Of a stretch of 50,250 nucleotides of DNA, positions 21,168-30,320 are shown piece by piece. Under the pieces are notes generated by a model. It saw only the letters and a program-made list of their open reading frames with translations. It did not search any database and had not been told where the DNA came from. This DNA comes from Marinobacter sp. (lineage in GTDB: Bacteria; Pseudomonadota; Gammaproteobacteria; Pseudomonadales; Oleiphilaceae): positions 1-50,250 of the forward strand of contig JAKDUK010000014.1 of the NCBI GenBank assembly GCA_030457765.1. Direction: 5' to 3'. Within the stretch, counting starts at the first letter, position 1. The number at the start of each line of letters is the position of its first letter. A program made the position numbers and the translations under genes.

Positions 21168-22655
21168 ATGACCTCCGAACAATTCCGCAAGCTGGCCCAG
21201 GCCGGCTTCAACCGTATTCCTGTGTACCGTGAAGTACTTGCGGACATGGACACGCCCTTAAGTACCTACCTTAAACTTGCCAGCGGGCCTTATTCTTACC
21301 TGTTTGAATCGGTACAGGGCGGTGAAAAATGGGGCCGTTATTCCATCATCGGCTTGCCCAGCCAGGAAGTGCTTAAGATTTTTGACCACCGCATAGAAAT
21401 TCGCCGGCACGGTGAGCTGGTAGAAACCGCTGAGGTAGACGACCCGCTGGCGTTCGTAGCCAGTTATCAGGCACGCTTCAACGCCCCGGATCTGGAAGAG
21501 CTGCCACGCTTCAACGGCGGCCTGGTGGGTTATTTCGGTTACGACACCGTGCGTTACATCGAGAACCGTCTGGCCGCCAGCTGTCCACCAGATCGCATTG
21601 GCACCCCCGATATACTGTTGATGGTGTCCAATGAACTGGTAGTCTTCGACAATCTGCGCGGCAAGTTGCACCTGATTGTGCATGTAGACCCCGCCGATGA
21701 AGACGGCTACGAACAGGCACAACAAAGGCTGGATAAATTGGAGCAGCAGCTCCACCGGCAAACCGCCAACACCCCGAAAACGCCACAGCATCTGCGCGGA
21801 AAAACCGTGGATGAAAGTGAGTTTGTGTCTGGTTTCAGCCAGGAAAAATTCGAGGCTGCGGTAGGCAAAATCAAAGACTACGTGCTGGACGGCGACGTGA
21901 TGCAAACCGTCATCTCCCAGCGCATGTCGATTCCTTTTGAAGCGCCTCCATTGAACCTGTACCGCTCGCTACGAGTACTGAACCCCTCACCTTACATGTA
22001 CTTTCTGGACCTGGACGACTTTCACATTGTGGGCTCGTCGCCAGAAATCCTGGCCCGCATGGAAGACCGGGAAGTGACCGTTCGCCCCATCGCCGGCACA
22101 CGAAAGCGGGGTGCCACCGAAGCAGAAGACCGGGCACTGGAAGCCGAATTGCTGGCCGACCCGAAAGAGATTGCCGAACACCTGATGCTGATTGATCTTG
22201 GCCGCAACGACGCCGGCCGGGTCTCAGAAACCGGCACCGTGCGGTTGACCGAAAAAATGGCCGTGGAACGCTACTCCCACGTGATGCACATAGTCTCCAA
22301 CGTGACCGGCCAGGTAAAAGACGGCGCCAGCTGCCTCGACGTGCTGAAGGCCACCCTACCCGCAGGCACCTTGAGCGGCGCACCAAAAACCCGTGCCATG
22401 GAAATCATTGACGAGCTGGAGCCGGTAAAGCGCGGCGTCTACGGCGGCGCTGTGGGCTACCTCTCGTTCAATGGCAACATGGACACAGCCATTGCCATTC
22501 GCACGGCGGTGATCAAGGACAATACCCTGCACATCCAGGCTGGCGCCGGCATAGTGGCCGATTCCGTACCCCGCCTTGAATGGAAAGAAACCATGAACAA
22601 GGGCCGCGCCATTTTCCGCGCAGTAGCCATGGCCTACAATGATTTTGACCACTGA
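21168..22655 (+). CDS. trpE: Anthranilate synthase component I
   Basis: A 495-residue chorismate-binding enzyme that forms anthranilate with ammonia supplied by TrpG. The catalytic C-terminal domain contains [39 protein letters not shown] and [19 protein letters not shown]. The N-terminal allosteric region includes [23 protein letters not shown], a tryptophan feedback site in the family. I chose the ATG at 21168 (AGGA about 12 bases upstream) because [15 protein letters not shown] begins like homologues; the frame is open to 21024 but that runs through the leader. Confidence 0.97.
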   Translation: MTSEQFRKLAQAGFNRIPVYREVLADMDTPLSTYLKLASGPYSYLFESVQGGEKWGRYSIIGLPSQEVLKIFDHRIEIRRHGELVETAEVDDPLAFVASYQARFNAPDLEELPRFNGGLVGYFGYDTVRYIENRLAASCPPDRIGTPDILLMVSNELVVFDNLRGKLHLIVHVDPADEDGYEQAQQRLDKLEQQLHRQTANTPKTPQHLRGKTVDESEFVSGFSQEKFEAAVGKIKDYVLDGDVMQTVISQRMSIPFEAPPLNLYRSLRVLNPSPYMYFLDLDDFHIVGSSPEILARMEDREVTVRPIAGTRKRGATEAEDRALEAELLADPKEIAEHLMLIDLGRNDAGRVSETGTVRLTEKMAVERYSHVMHIVSNVTGQVKDGASCLDVLKATLPAGTLSGAPKTRAMEIIDELEPVKRGVYGGAVGYLSFNGNMDTAIAIRTAVIKDNTLHIQAGAGIVADSVPRLEWKETMNKGRAIFRAVAMAYNDFDH

Positions 22656-22670
22656 GGCGAGGGAAACATC

Positions 22671-23252
22671 GTGCTATTAATGATCGACAATTACGACTCC
22701 TTCACCTACAACGTGGTGCAGTACCTGGCCGAATTGGGCGCCGAGGTACAGGTACATCGCAACGACGAAATCACCGTAGAAGAGATCGAAGCCCTGAACC
22801 CGGAACGACTGGTGATTTCACCTGGCCCCTGCACCCCGAACGAGGCCGGGGTATCCATGGATGTGATCAAACACTTTGCCGGCAAAGTCCCCATACTCGG
22901 TGTCTGCCTTGGCCACCAGGCTATCGGCCAGGCATTCGGCGGCAAGATCATTCGCGCCGGGCGCGTGATGCACGGCAAAGTATCTCCGGTTTACCACCAG
23001 AACACCGGCGTGTTTCGCGGGCTGAACAACCCATTACAAGCCACCCGCTACCACAGCCTGGCAATCGAACAAGCCAGCCTACCGGACTGTTTAGAAATGA
23101 CCGCCTGGACTCGCAACAGCGACGGCAGCGTGGAAGAAATCATGGGCGTACGCCACAAAACCCTGGCCATTGAAGGGGTGCAGTTTCACCCCGAATCTAT
23201 CATGAGCGAACAGGGCCACGAACTGCTGCGCAACTTCCTGCGAACCCAATAA
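22671..23252 (+). CDS. trpG: Anthranilate synthase component II (glutamine amidotransferase)
   Basis: A 193-residue class I glutamine amidotransferase that delivers ammonia to TrpE. The catalytic triad is visible: the cysteine of [15 protein letters not shown] near residue 79, and His/Glu of [12 protein letters not shown] near residues 170-172. Start codon GTG at 22671 with GAGGGA nine bases upstream. The protein begins [13 protein letters not shown]. It may also serve p-aminobenzoate synthase, as some TrpG proteins do. It lies 15 bases after trpE. Confidence 0.96.
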   Translation: MLLMIDNYDSFTYNVVQYLAELGAEVQVHRNDEITVEEIEALNPERLVISPGPCTPNEAGVSMDVIKHFAGKVPILGVCLGHQAIGQAFGGKIIRAGRVMHGKVSPVYHQNTGVFRGLNNPLQATRYHSLAIEQASLPDCLEMTAWTRNSDGSVEEIMGVRHKTLAIEGVQFHPESIMSEQGHELLRNFLRTQ

Positions 23253-23265
23253 AAAGGCACAACCA

Positions 23266-24294
23266 ATGCACATGAAAGACGCACTGAACCGGGTAGCCGA
23301 AAACCTGGATATGTCCCGGGAAGAAATGAAACAGGTCATGCGCACCGTGATGAACGGTGAAGCCACCGACGCTCAAATTGGCGCCTTGCTCATGGGGCTG
23401 CGCACCAAAAGTGAAACCGTTGACGAAATTACCGGCGCCGTGGAAGTGATGCGTGAGCTGGTTTCCAGCGTTTCCATAAACGCCGAGCCACTGGTAGACA
23501 TTGTGGGTACAGGCGGCGATGGCGCCAACCTGTTCAACGTCTCCTCCGCCTCCGCGTTTGTGGTCGCCGCCGCCGGTGGCTTTGTTGCCAAACACGGCAA
23601 CCGCGCCGTTTCATCCAAAAGCGGCAGCGCCGACCTGATCGAACAAGCCGGCATCAACCTCAACCTGAGCCCGGAGCAAGTGGCCCGTTGCGTAGAAGAA
23701 ATTGGCGTAGGCTTCATGTTCGCCCCAGCCCATCATGGCGCCATGAAACACGCGGTGGGCCCACGCAAAGAAATGGGCTGCCGCACCCTGTTCAACATCC
23801 TCGGCCCTATGACCAACCCCGCTGGTGTAAAACGCCAGCTAGTAGGTGTATTCAGCAAGGCCCTGTGTCGCCCCATGGCAGAAGTACTGCAAAAACTCGG
23901 CTCTGAACACATCATGGTGGTTGCGTCCAAAGACGGGCTGGACGAAATCAGCCTGGCCAGCACCACCCATATCGCAGAGCTGAAAAACGGCGAAATCACC
24001 GAGTACGACATTACGCCAGAAGATTTGGGCGTCAAAAGCCAAACGCTGGTGGGCCTGTCCGTTGATACAGCTGAAGAATCCCTGAATCTGATCAAAGCCG
24101 CCTTCGGCCGTGGTCACGACGAAATGGTCGAGAAAGCCCGCGACCTGATCGCACTGAACGCCGGCGCCGCCATTTACGTTGCCGGCCTGGCGCCAACCGC
24201 CAAAGCGGGCGTAGAAATGGCCCTCGACGCCATGGGCTCCGGCCTGGCGGCTGGAAAACTCGCAGAACTGGCGGACTTTTCGCACTGTTTTTGA
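23266..24294 (+). CDS. trpD: Anthranilate phosphoribosyltransferase
   Basis: A 342-residue enzyme that transfers a phosphoribosyl group from PRPP to anthranilate. Motifs seen: [19 protein letters not shown] (PRPP glycine loop, residues about 77-95), [21 protein letters not shown], and [20 protein letters not shown] (anthranilate tunnel). Monofunctional, not fused to trpG. It starts 13 bases after trpG; an alternative ATG at 23272 is equally possible. A 212-base gap with a large palindrome separates it from trpC. Confidence 0.97.
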   Translation: MHMKDALNRVAENLDMSREEMKQVMRTVMNGEATDAQIGALLMGLRTKSETVDEITGAVEVMRELVSSVSINAEPLVDIVGTGGDGANLFNVSSASAFVVAAAGGFVAKHGNRAVSSKSGSADLIEQAGINLNLSPEQVARCVEEIGVGFMFAPAHHGAMKHAVGPRKEMGCRTLFNILGPMTNPAGVKRQLVGVFSKALCRPMAEVLQKLGSEHIMVVASKDGLDEISLASTTHIAELKNGEITEYDITPEDLGVKSQTLVGLSVDTAEESLNLIKAAFGRGHDEMVEKARDLIALNAGAAIYVAGLAPTAKAGVEMALDAMGSGLAAGKLAELADFSHCF

Positions 24295-24374
24295 GCTAAA
24301 AGGCCAGGCTCTGGCGTACCGGTCAGAACACCAAGCTTTGCTTTATGCTTCAGGCAGGCTTCACCAAACTCTGA

Positions 24375-24486
24375 GAGCATGCCGCTGGACGCCTCTCAAA
24401 ACTGTCTGCAGCCAGGGATGGCTGCAGACAAGCCCTACATGGACGTATTCACGGGCGTGTTTTGAGAGGCGACCAGCGGCATGCTC
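24375..24486. repeat. Large nested palindromic element between trpD and trpC
   Basis: Outer arms of 28 bases at 24375-24402 and 24459-24486 are inverted repeats matching at 27 of 28 positions (the mismatch is at 24389). Inside is a perfect 12-base inverted repeat, TGTCTGCAGCCA (24403-24414) and TGGCTGCAGACA (24419-24430), with loop GGGA. Between inner hairpin and right arm lies AGCCCTACATGGACGTATTC. The organisation resembles dispersed extragenic palindromic elements of marine gammaproteobacteria (from memory). No second copy was noticed in this window. It could also modulate trpC expression. Confidence 0.8.
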
Positions 24487-24506
24487 ATACACGGAACCAA
24501 ACAAAA

Positions 24507-25322
24507 ATGGCTAAGCAAAACGACAAAACCCCCACCATCCTGCGCAACATCGTAGAAAGAAAGTGGGAAGAAATAGACTCACGCAAACGGCTAAAAAGCC
24601 TCGAAGACCTCAAGGCTCAATCAGGCGACCAGCCTGAAACTCGTGGCTTCGCCAGCGTCTTGCGCCAGCGCATCGAAGCCAGTACCCCTGCGGTCATCGC
24701 CGAAATCAAAAAAGCCTCCCCCAGCAAAGGCATACTCCGCGACCCCTTCGAACCAGCCGACATCGCCCAAAGTTACGAAAAAGGCGGCGCTGCCTGCTTG
24801 TCAGTACTCACTGACCACGACTTCTTTCAGGGCCACGAAGACTACCTGATCGCCGCCCGCAACGCCTGCAGCCTCCCGGTGATCCGCAAAGACTTCATGG
24901 TAGCGCCCTACCAGGTGTACGAAGCCCGCACCATCGGGGCCGACTGCATACTGCTCATTGCAGCGTGCCTCACCAAAGACCAGATGCAGGAACTCGAAGG
25001 CATAGCCCACGAAATCGGCATGGACGTACTGGTAGAAGTGCACAACAGCGAAGAAATGGACGACGCCCTCACGCTGACTACCCCACTAATGGGCATCAAC
25101 AACCGCGACCTGCACAGCTTCGACGTATCCCTGGAAACCACCTTCAACCTGCACCAACGCATAGGCCCAGAGCGCATGGCCATCACCGAAAGCGGCATTA
25201 TGACCCGGACCGACGTAGAAACCATGACTGGCCACGGCATCTACGGGTTTCTGGTAGGCGAATCATTCATGCGCGCTCCGGCCCCCGGCGAGAAGCTACA
25301 AGAATTGTTTTTCCCTCAATAA
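24507..25322 (+). CDS. trpC: Indole-3-glycerol phosphate synthase
   Basis: A 271-residue TIM-barrel enzyme that closes the indole ring in tryptophan synthesis. Visible motifs: [16 protein letters not shown] at the N-terminus, [16 protein letters not shown] (catalytic lysine region near residue 65), [32 protein letters not shown] (catalytic lysine), and GINNRDL plus AITESGI for phosphate binding. It is monofunctional, with no TrpF domain. ATG 24507 begins MAKQNDKTP; the upstream open frame runs into the palindrome and is disregarded. Confidence 0.97.
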   Translation: MAKQNDKTPTILRNIVERKWEEIDSRKRLKSLEDLKAQSGDQPETRGFASVLRQRIEASTPAVIAEIKKASPSKGILRDPFEPADIAQSYEKGGAACLSVLTDHDFFQGHEDYLIAARNACSLPVIRKDFMVAPYQVYEARTIGADCILLIAACLTKDQMQELEGIAHEIGMDVLVEVHNSEEMDDALTLTTPLMGINNRDLHSFDVSLETTFNLHQRIGPERMAITESGIMTRTDVETMTGHGIYGFLVGESFMRAPAPGEKLQELFFPQ

Positions 25323-25353
25323 TCAGGCGAAAACACCGCGTCAACTCAAAACC

Positions 25354-25379
25354 CTGGCGGTTCAATTGGGTACCGCCAG
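25354..25379 (-). terminator. Hairpin at the trpC / DUF4202 convergent junction
   Basis: Perfect 8-base stem CTGGCGGT (25354-25361) and ACCGCCAG (25372-25379) with a 10-base loop. On the minus strand the stem is followed by GGTTTTGAG, a short T run, fitting a terminator for the DUF4202 gene, whose stop codon lies in the loop. On the plus strand no T run follows, so termination of the trp transcript here would be weak or Rho-assisted. Confidence 0.45.
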
Positions 25380-25970
25380 TGCCTCCTGCATCAGCGCCTG
25401 CAAATGCTCAGGCAATTGAGACGATAACGCCAACGCCCGCTCATGGGCCCGGGGCGACATTTTGCCCCAGGTACGGCGCACAATCCTCAACCACTTCTCC
25501 CGATCGTATTCGGCATTATCCGCGTAGAACTGTGCAAAGTATTTCTCCAGAAACACCATGCAGGCAACGTCTTCCAGCAGTTGTGTATCTGCGTCTTTCC
25601 GCAGCTCCCGCTTGGTTAAAATCACCTCTACCCGCTCGCACTCATTCTCGGGATAACCGCACTCGGCCATGATTTCAGCCGCCCTGCGGCCATGCATACG
25701 CCCGCATGCCTGACGCCATTCGTAGTATGACTTTCGACCTTTGGGGTAATCACTACGGGGCATCTTCCAGCGCTCAATGTGCTGGGCCCGACAAGCAATT
25801 TGCAACCGCTCCGAGGGCGCCGTGTCCAGTTCATACAGCCAACGCGTCATGTGTAAACTGTAGGCATACTCTTTTGTGATGGACTCACCTGCGACGACCT
25901 CCTTGTTCGGGTCGGCACAATTTGCTCTGTCAATTGCATTCAGAGCGCACTTGAGAGAGGCGCTGCTCAT
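25362..25970 (-). CDS. DUF4202 domain-containing protein
   Basis: A 202-residue soluble protein resembling DUF4202, a family of unknown function. Features seen include a histidine-rich helical core: SLHMTRWLYEL, IACRAQHIERWKMPRSDYP, GRMHGRRAAEIM and VEDVACMVFLE-like LLEDVACMVFLEKYFAQF. The spaced His/Asp residues recall an HD-type phosphohydrolase fold, but that is inference. It faces trpC convergently with a shared hairpin. No signal peptide or membrane segment. Confidence 0.75.
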   Translation of the reverse strand: MSSASLKCALNAIDRANCADPNKEVVAGESITKEYAYSLHMTRWLYELDTAPSERLQIACRAQHIERWKMPRSDYPKGRKSYYEWRQACGRMHGRRAAEIMAECGYPENECERVEVILTKRELRKDADTQLLEDVACMVFLEKYFAQFYADNAEYDREKWLRIVRRTWGKMSPRAHERALALSSQLPEHLQALMQEALAVPN

Positions 25971-26065
25971 ACTATCTCCTTCTGCGACACAACTACCCCG
26001 CAGGGGTTATTGCGTCTACTATCGCCTTGGCTGATGATTAAATTACTGACACCCGGATTATACTC

Positions 26066-26380
26066 ATGGTGAAAATTACAGCCCCCAAATGGACCAGCAA
26101 CCAAGTACCAACCGAATGGCTTCCCGCCTATGAAACATATATCCGTAAGGTGGAATGGCAGGTTGCTGTGGTTGCGGCTTTGTTGCTTCTGGCTCGCCAA
26201 GAGCTGAGGGAGCAGGCAACCATTGATCAGATGACCGGCGATTAAAGCATTTCACAAACTATCAGCCTGGGCGTCACCACTTGTGATGGCCATGATGACA
26301 TTGAAAACGCCATAAAAAGGGCTGACGAAGCTCTTTACCTGGCCAAGGAACACGGGCGCAATCGCACTGAGGCCTACTGA
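26066..26380 (+). pseudogene. Decayed GGDEF (diguanylate cyclase) relic
   Basis: One reading frame carries both ends of a GGDEF domain but not its middle. ATG 26066 opens a frame ending LREQATIDQMTGD then TAA at 26243-26245; ATIDQMTG matches the usual start of a GGDEF domain. In the same frame right after the stop comes TISLGVTTCDGHDDIENAIK then RADEALYLAKEHGRNRTEAY and TGA at 26378, the usual domain C-terminus. Roughly 120 residues, including the GG(D/E)EF loop, are missing. The in-frame junction suggests one internal deletion. Confidence 0.75.
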
Positions 26381-26385
26381 AAAAA

Positions 26386-27003
26386 TCAGACCTTCGCGGA
26401 GGGGCGAGCTTCAATACGGTCATACCATGACTGAAGGTGGGTTTGTTCTGGCAGAATACGAATTTTCACCACCTTGGCGAACGCAACCGTTGTAAACGCG
26501 TTAATGTCGGCTGCGGTAAAGCGATCGCAACAAATGTATTCCTGATCAGCAAGGTGATCATTGAGAAACGCCATAAACTTGCGAACACCCTTGCCGCAAT
26601 CCTCACCCCATTCCTGGATGGGGTTCATTCGGTCTTTGAAATAGCCACTGGTATGCTGGAAACACATGCCCGTGGGCAAAAAGAAGTAAAACTCAATCCA
26701 CCGAACCCACTGCTCAATCGTAGCTTTCTCGACAGGCGTATCCCCTAGAAGAGAGGGCGCATCGGGGTAGCTCTCTTCAAAAAAGCGGCAAATGGCCATG
26801 GTTTCGGAGATGCAGGTTCCGTCATCCAGCTCCATAACCGGGACTTTCTTCATAGGGTTACGCGCAACGTACTCAGGTGCCAGATTTTCACCTTTCTGCA
26901 GATCGATTTCGATAAACTCTGCCTTCTCCAGCAAGCCTTTTTCCGCCATAAACATGCGTACACGGCGTGGGTTTGGTGCAGTTTTTGTTTCAAAAATCTT
27001 CAT
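26386..27003 (-). CDS. Glutathione S-transferase family protein
   Basis: A 205-residue protein with a thioredoxin-like N-terminal domain (MKIFETKTAPNPRRVRMFMA, then NPMKKVPVMELDDGTCISET, where the cis-proline and the Glu-Thr/Ser glutathione site are visible) and an all-helical C-terminal domain ending FTAADINAFTTVAFAK. The ATG at 27003 is chosen with GGAG upstream; an upstream start at 27027 would overlap that ribosome site. Substrate is unknown; such enzymes commonly conjugate or reduce electrophiles. It stands alone on this strand next to the GGDEF relic. Confidence 0.85.
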   Translation of the reverse strand: MKIFETKTAPNPRRVRMFMAEKGLLEKAEFIEIDLQKGENLAPEYVARNPMKKVPVMELDDGTCISETMAICRFFEESYPDAPSLLGDTPVEKATIEQWVRWIEFYFFLPTGMCFQHTSGYFKDRMNPIQEWGEDCGKGVRKFMAFLNDHLADQEYICCDRFTAADINAFTTVAFAKVVKIRILPEQTHLQSWYDRIEARPSAKV

Positions 27004-27100
27004 TATTTCCAGCTCCATTCCAAACAATCCCAGGGCGACTCAGCGTAACGAACAACAAAGAGATTGGCTCGAACAAAAAGTTACGTCAAGCAACCATCCA

Positions 27101-27118
27101 GAAGCCGGTAGCGGCTTC
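27101..27118. terminator. Stem-loop at the 3' end of the META lipoprotein gene
   Basis: Perfect 7-base stem GAAGCCG (27101-27107) / CGGCTTC (27112-27118) with loop GTAG, overlapping the stop codon of the minus-strand lipoprotein gene. No clear T run follows on the minus strand, so its role as a terminator is tentative. Confidence 0.35.
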
Positions 27119-28082
27119 ACTTTTCCGTAGACTGAGATGCCTTGATTTCTTCGCCTTCTGAGGTTGTCAGCACTAACTCTCCGCGACGGCCAATGGTTGC
27201 GCGCTTTACGTCAGACATCAGCTCTAAAAAGCGTTGCTCCTGATCCATCAAGGCAGGTGCGCAGGCCATTTTCGTTGCAAACATATAATCAAAGCTCATA
27301 CCTTCGGCCGTGCGCTCGTACTGGCCTCCGTAGCGGTTGCAGGATGCCATACCGGCCAAGCGATTTTCGTCAAAAAATTCAACGGTCATTCGAGAGCGGT
27401 CGATAATATCGGTACCGGCCAGGTCTTCAACAACCCATTCAGCACCGCGGAATAAACGATCCGGATCGCCACCACAGCCCTGGAAAACCTCACCGTTCAG
27501 CTCCAGGCGTACCTGTGCAGGGAACTGGGCACCCGACATATTATCTTCACACAGCTGGCGTGCGACCTTGAGACTCAACTCTTGTCCATCAAGCTCACCA
27601 CTAAACTCACGGCCATGCCGGTTAGCCACAGCGATTTCCAGGGCAACCGTCTCTGGCTCACCAGAATCGTATGGGCGATTAAGCAGCAGTTCTTCGTTTT
27701 CAACACGAACATGCCAGAAAGGCTCGTTACCCGTGGCTTCAAACGGCACTTCCAGAGCGCCTGCCTGCAAGCACTCCGGATATGTCTGGCCTTTCACGGT
27801 AAACATTGCTCGCTCACCTTTACTCCAAAAGCTGGTGCTGCCATCTCCGGGAGCTACATAAAGCGCACCGGACGCACTTGTCTTTGGCTTTAGAAGCAGG
27901 CGCTTGCCCTGATAATCCACGCCCAGCAGGTCGCTGTCGCTCGAACTGGCAACATCAACGTTCAGCTTGCCACACTGGTAACTGCCTGCCGCTACGCTGG
28001 TATCCGGCCCGGTGGCACATGCAGAGAGAAAAAGCCCGGTAGCTGCGACAACAGATGTCATCAAAACCCGTTGTAAGTACAT
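27117..28082 (-). CDS. Lipoprotein with MliC-like, COG3650-like and META/HslJ domains
   Basis: A 321-residue lipoprotein; the signal peptide ends in the lipobox LSAC (cysteine near residue 22). Domain 1 (about 35-100, YQCGKLNVDV to GQTYPEC) resembles MliC, a C-type lysozyme inhibitor. Domain 2 (about 110-200) begins ATGNEPFWHVRVENEELLL, a pattern typical of COG3650-type lipoproteins. Domain 3 (about 215-315, GAEWVVEDLAG to CNRYGGQYERTAEGMSF to ATKMACAPALMDQEQRFLELM) is a META/HslJ domain. Starting at ATG 28082 (AGG upstream) is preferred over GTG 28088. Likely an envelope-stress or lysozyme-defence lipoprotein; the combined function is inferred. Confidence 0.8.
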   Translation of the reverse strand: MYLQRVLMTSVVAATGLFLSACATGPDTSVAAGSYQCGKLNVDVASSSDSDLLGVDYQGKRLLLKPKTSASGALYVAPGDGSTSFWSKGERAMFTVKGQTYPECLQAGALEVPFEATGNEPFWHVRVENEELLLNRPYDSGEPETVALEIAVANRHGREFSGELDGQELSLKVARQLCEDNMSGAQFPAQVRLELNGEVFQGCGGDPDRLFRGAEWVVEDLAGTDIIDRSRMTVEFFDENRLAGMASCNRYGGQYERTAEGMSFDYMFATKMACAPALMDQEQRFLELMSDVKRATIGRRGELVLTTSEGEEIKASQSTEK

Positions 28083-28257
28083 GAACACAACCTATAGTTA
28101 TAGCGTAAATGAATGCCGGCATCTTAAAGATAAGCTTGTGGAAAAACCAATTGCAGAGGCAGGCAAACCATTAAAAGCAAGCAACCCATATAGCTAAGCC
28201 ACTTTTTATCCCGCTAACTCAAGGCTATGCTGAAACTCATCACTCTGGAGGCGCTGC

Positions 28258-28998
28258 ATGGCTATTACGCTCTATCAATTTGCCATATCCCACTACTGCG
28301 AAAAAATTCGCTGGGCACTGGATTACAAGAACCTCAGCTATCAAACCACAAACCTGCTGCCTGGACAGCACATAAAAACCGTACAAAAACTCACCAAAGG
28401 TGGGGGCGCTTCTGTGCCTGTTTTGGTACATGATGGCGAGGTGATCCAGGGTTCATCAGACATACTGGACTACCTGGACAAAACCTTCGCCGATAAACCA
28501 CTCACACCAGCCGACGAGCCTGCAAGAACCCAGGCGCTGTGGTGGGAGCAGCGCCTGGATGACAAGGTTGGTCCGGCAGTGCGCTGCTACTCCTATCACC
28601 ACTTGCTGCAACGCCCGAAAATTGTGGTGCCATTGCTGACCGCTGGTACGCCCTTTTACAATCGCATTCTACTCAGCCTGGCTTTTAGCCGAGTAGACGA
28701 AACCATGCGAAAATGGATGAAGATAAACAAGAAAACAGCGGAAGAATCCAGAACAGTGATGGAAAGCCTGCTTAGCGAATTGGCAGACATTTACAGCCGG
28801 CAGCCATTTCTGGCGGGCGAATCCTTCTCCCGCGCAGACCTCACAGCGGCTGCGCTTTTTGCGCCGTTATTCCAGCCCCAGCCCTACCCGGTACCCTGGC
28901 CAAAACCCTCGCGAATACCTGAAGAAATACAAACCTGGCGGCACCAGTGGCAACCGCAATTACAGATGCTTGGTAAAGTTTATAGCGATTACAGATGA
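28258..28998 (+). CDS. Glutathione S-transferase-like protein
   Basis: A 246-residue protein whose first 80 residues form a thioredoxin-like GST domain: LYQFAISHYCEKIRWALDY (a Ser/Cys pair at the usual active-site position), GGGASVPVLVHDGEVIQGSS (cis-proline and substrate site). The C-terminal half is helical with QPFLAGESFSRADLTAAALF, a conserved GST C-terminal motif. A strong ribosome site GGAGG sits nine bases before the ATG. Its stop overlaps the next gene's start (ATGA), implying a shared transcript with the lipase-like gene. Substrate unknown. Confidence 0.85.
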   Translation: MAITLYQFAISHYCEKIRWALDYKNLSYQTTNLLPGQHIKTVQKLTKGGGASVPVLVHDGEVIQGSSDILDYLDKTFADKPLTPADEPARTQALWWEQRLDDKVGPAVRCYSYHHLLQRPKIVVPLLTAGTPFYNRILLSLAFSRVDETMRKWMKINKKTAEESRTVMESLLSELADIYSRQPFLAGESFSRADLTAAALFAPLFQPQPYPVPWPKPSRIPEEIQTWRHQWQPQLQMLGKVYSDYR

Positions 28999-29939
28999 TG
29001 ACCATGGCGCCGGAACACAACACACATGAACAGGCCCTAAGCCTGGTCAGCCAGGATAGCCACGCTATAACAGGTACGGTGTTTTGCCCGGATACGCCCG
29101 GCTCAGTTTTAGTGATCGCCCACGGCATGGCGGAGCACGCAGGGCGTTATGCTGATTTTTCCCGCTGGCTTGTTGAGCGCAACATTGCCGTTATTACGTT
29201 TAATCACCGGGGGCATGGCCCGGCATGCCCGAGCGAACAGCTGGGCCACTACAGTGATACCGATGGCTGGGGAAAGGTGATCAACGACCTTAATAAGGTA
29301 TTACTCTATGCACGGGAACGCTTTTCGGGCATTCCTCTGGTACTGCTGGGACACAGCATGGGATCATTTATCGCACAAAGCTGCGCACAGCAGCATCCGC
29401 GCTCCCTGGACGGTATGATACTAAGCGCCACTAATCGTATTCACCGACCGCAGCTGTGGGCCTCTAAAGCATTGATTGGCGGAATTCGCCGGTTATATGG
29501 CAACGATCATAAAAGCCCTACCATCGCAAAAATGACTTTCGGTCAATTCAACCGCTTGTTTCAACCCAACCGGACTGACTGCGATTGGCTAAGCCGGGAT
29601 TCTGCCCAAGTAGATAAATATGTATCAGACCCGCTCTGTGGGTTCGAATGCACCGCAGGGCTGTGGCATGATTTTATTAAAGGTATGCTTACCATCAACC
29701 CCTCGGCGTGGCGCAAAGATCTGCCTGTTCACTTATTTGCAGGCTCTGACGATCCGGTTGGGGAAATGGGCAAAGGAATTACCCGTCACGCCCGGAGCAT
29801 CCGTAAAGCTGGCGTTCGGGACATCAGTCTCAAATTGTTTGAAGGTGGTCGGCACGAAATGTTGAATGAAACCAATTCCGGAGACGTGCGGGAGCACGTG
29901 TTATCGCTGCTTGTTCATGGAAATAGATCGGATGTCTGA
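28995..29939 (+). CDS. Alpha/beta hydrolase, lysophospholipase / monoacylglycerol lipase-like
   Basis: A 314-residue cytosolic hydrolase. The oxyanion segment VLVIAHGMAEHAGRYADFSR near residue 40 and the nucleophile elbow LLGHSMGSFIAQ (serine near residue 119) are as in the serine-hydrolase/monoacylglycerol lipase group. The acid is probably the aspartate in FAGSDDPVGEMGKGI and the histidine lies in EGGRHEMLNE near residue 290. It overlaps the GST gene upstream and the ModE-like gene downstream, so the three form one unit. Natural substrate unknown. Confidence 0.85.
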   Translation: MMTMAPEHNTHEQALSLVSQDSHAITGTVFCPDTPGSVLVIAHGMAEHAGRYADFSRWLVERNIAVITFNHRGHGPACPSEQLGHYSDTDGWGKVINDLNKVLLYARERFSGIPLVLLGHSMGSFIAQSCAQQHPRSLDGMILSATNRIHRPQLWASKALIGGIRRLYGNDHKSPTIAKMTFGQFNRLFQPNRTDCDWLSRDSAQVDKYVSDPLCGFECTAGLWHDFIKGMLTINPSAWRKDLPVHLFAGSDDPVGEMGKGITRHARSIRKAGVRDISLKLFEGGRHEMLNETNSGDVREHVLSLLVHGNRSDV

Positions 29940-30300
29940 AGAAACCCCTCGCCTGATTCCCAGGCTAAGACTTAAAAGCGGCGACACCATCGCTCTGGGC
30001 CCGGGCAAGGCTCAACTGCTTGAGTTGATCCAGCAGCACCGCTCAATTTCCGCAGCCGCCAGGGCTTTAAAAATGAGCTATCGACGAGCATGGCTTCTTG
30101 TAAACACGATGAACACGTGCTTTCAGAAACCTCTGGTGCTTACCGCCACGGGTGGCAACCAGGGAGGCGGGGCTGAACTTTCAGAAGAAGGACTAAAAGT
30201 ACTCACACTCTACCGGCAGTACGAAAAAGCCATCGCAAAACGCCCCGAGCTCGCCGACTTGGAAGCTTTACTGAGCGGTCCGCACACGCCGTCAGCTTAA
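29932..30300 (+). CDS. Short ModE-like winged-helix regulator (no TOBE domain)
   Basis: A 122-residue protein matching the DNA-binding part of ModE. Seen: GKAQLLELIQQHRSISAAAR, KMSYRRAWLLVNTMN (recognition helix region), and TATGGNQGGGAELSEEG, the glycine-rich wing of ModE-type regulators. The two molybdate-binding TOBE domains of E. coli ModE (262 residues) are absent. ATG 29932 is chosen; ATG 29917 in frame is also possible. It overlaps the hydrolase gene by eight bases and lies 90 bases before modA, suggesting local control of modABC; how it would sense molybdate is unknown. Confidence 0.8.
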   Translation: MSEETPRLIPRLRLKSGDTIALGPGKAQLLELIQQHRSISAAARALKMSYRRAWLLVNTMNTCFQKPLVLTATGGNQGGGAELSEEGLKVLTLYRQYEKAIAKRPELADLEALLSGPHTPSA

Positions 30301-30320
30301 CCACGCAAAATTTAATGCGC

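Noticed and set aside
25967..26200. 77-codon ORF on the minus strand upstream of the DUF4202 gene
   Set aside because: It lies antisense to the GGDEF relic, has no recognisable features and no ribosome site; treated as chance.
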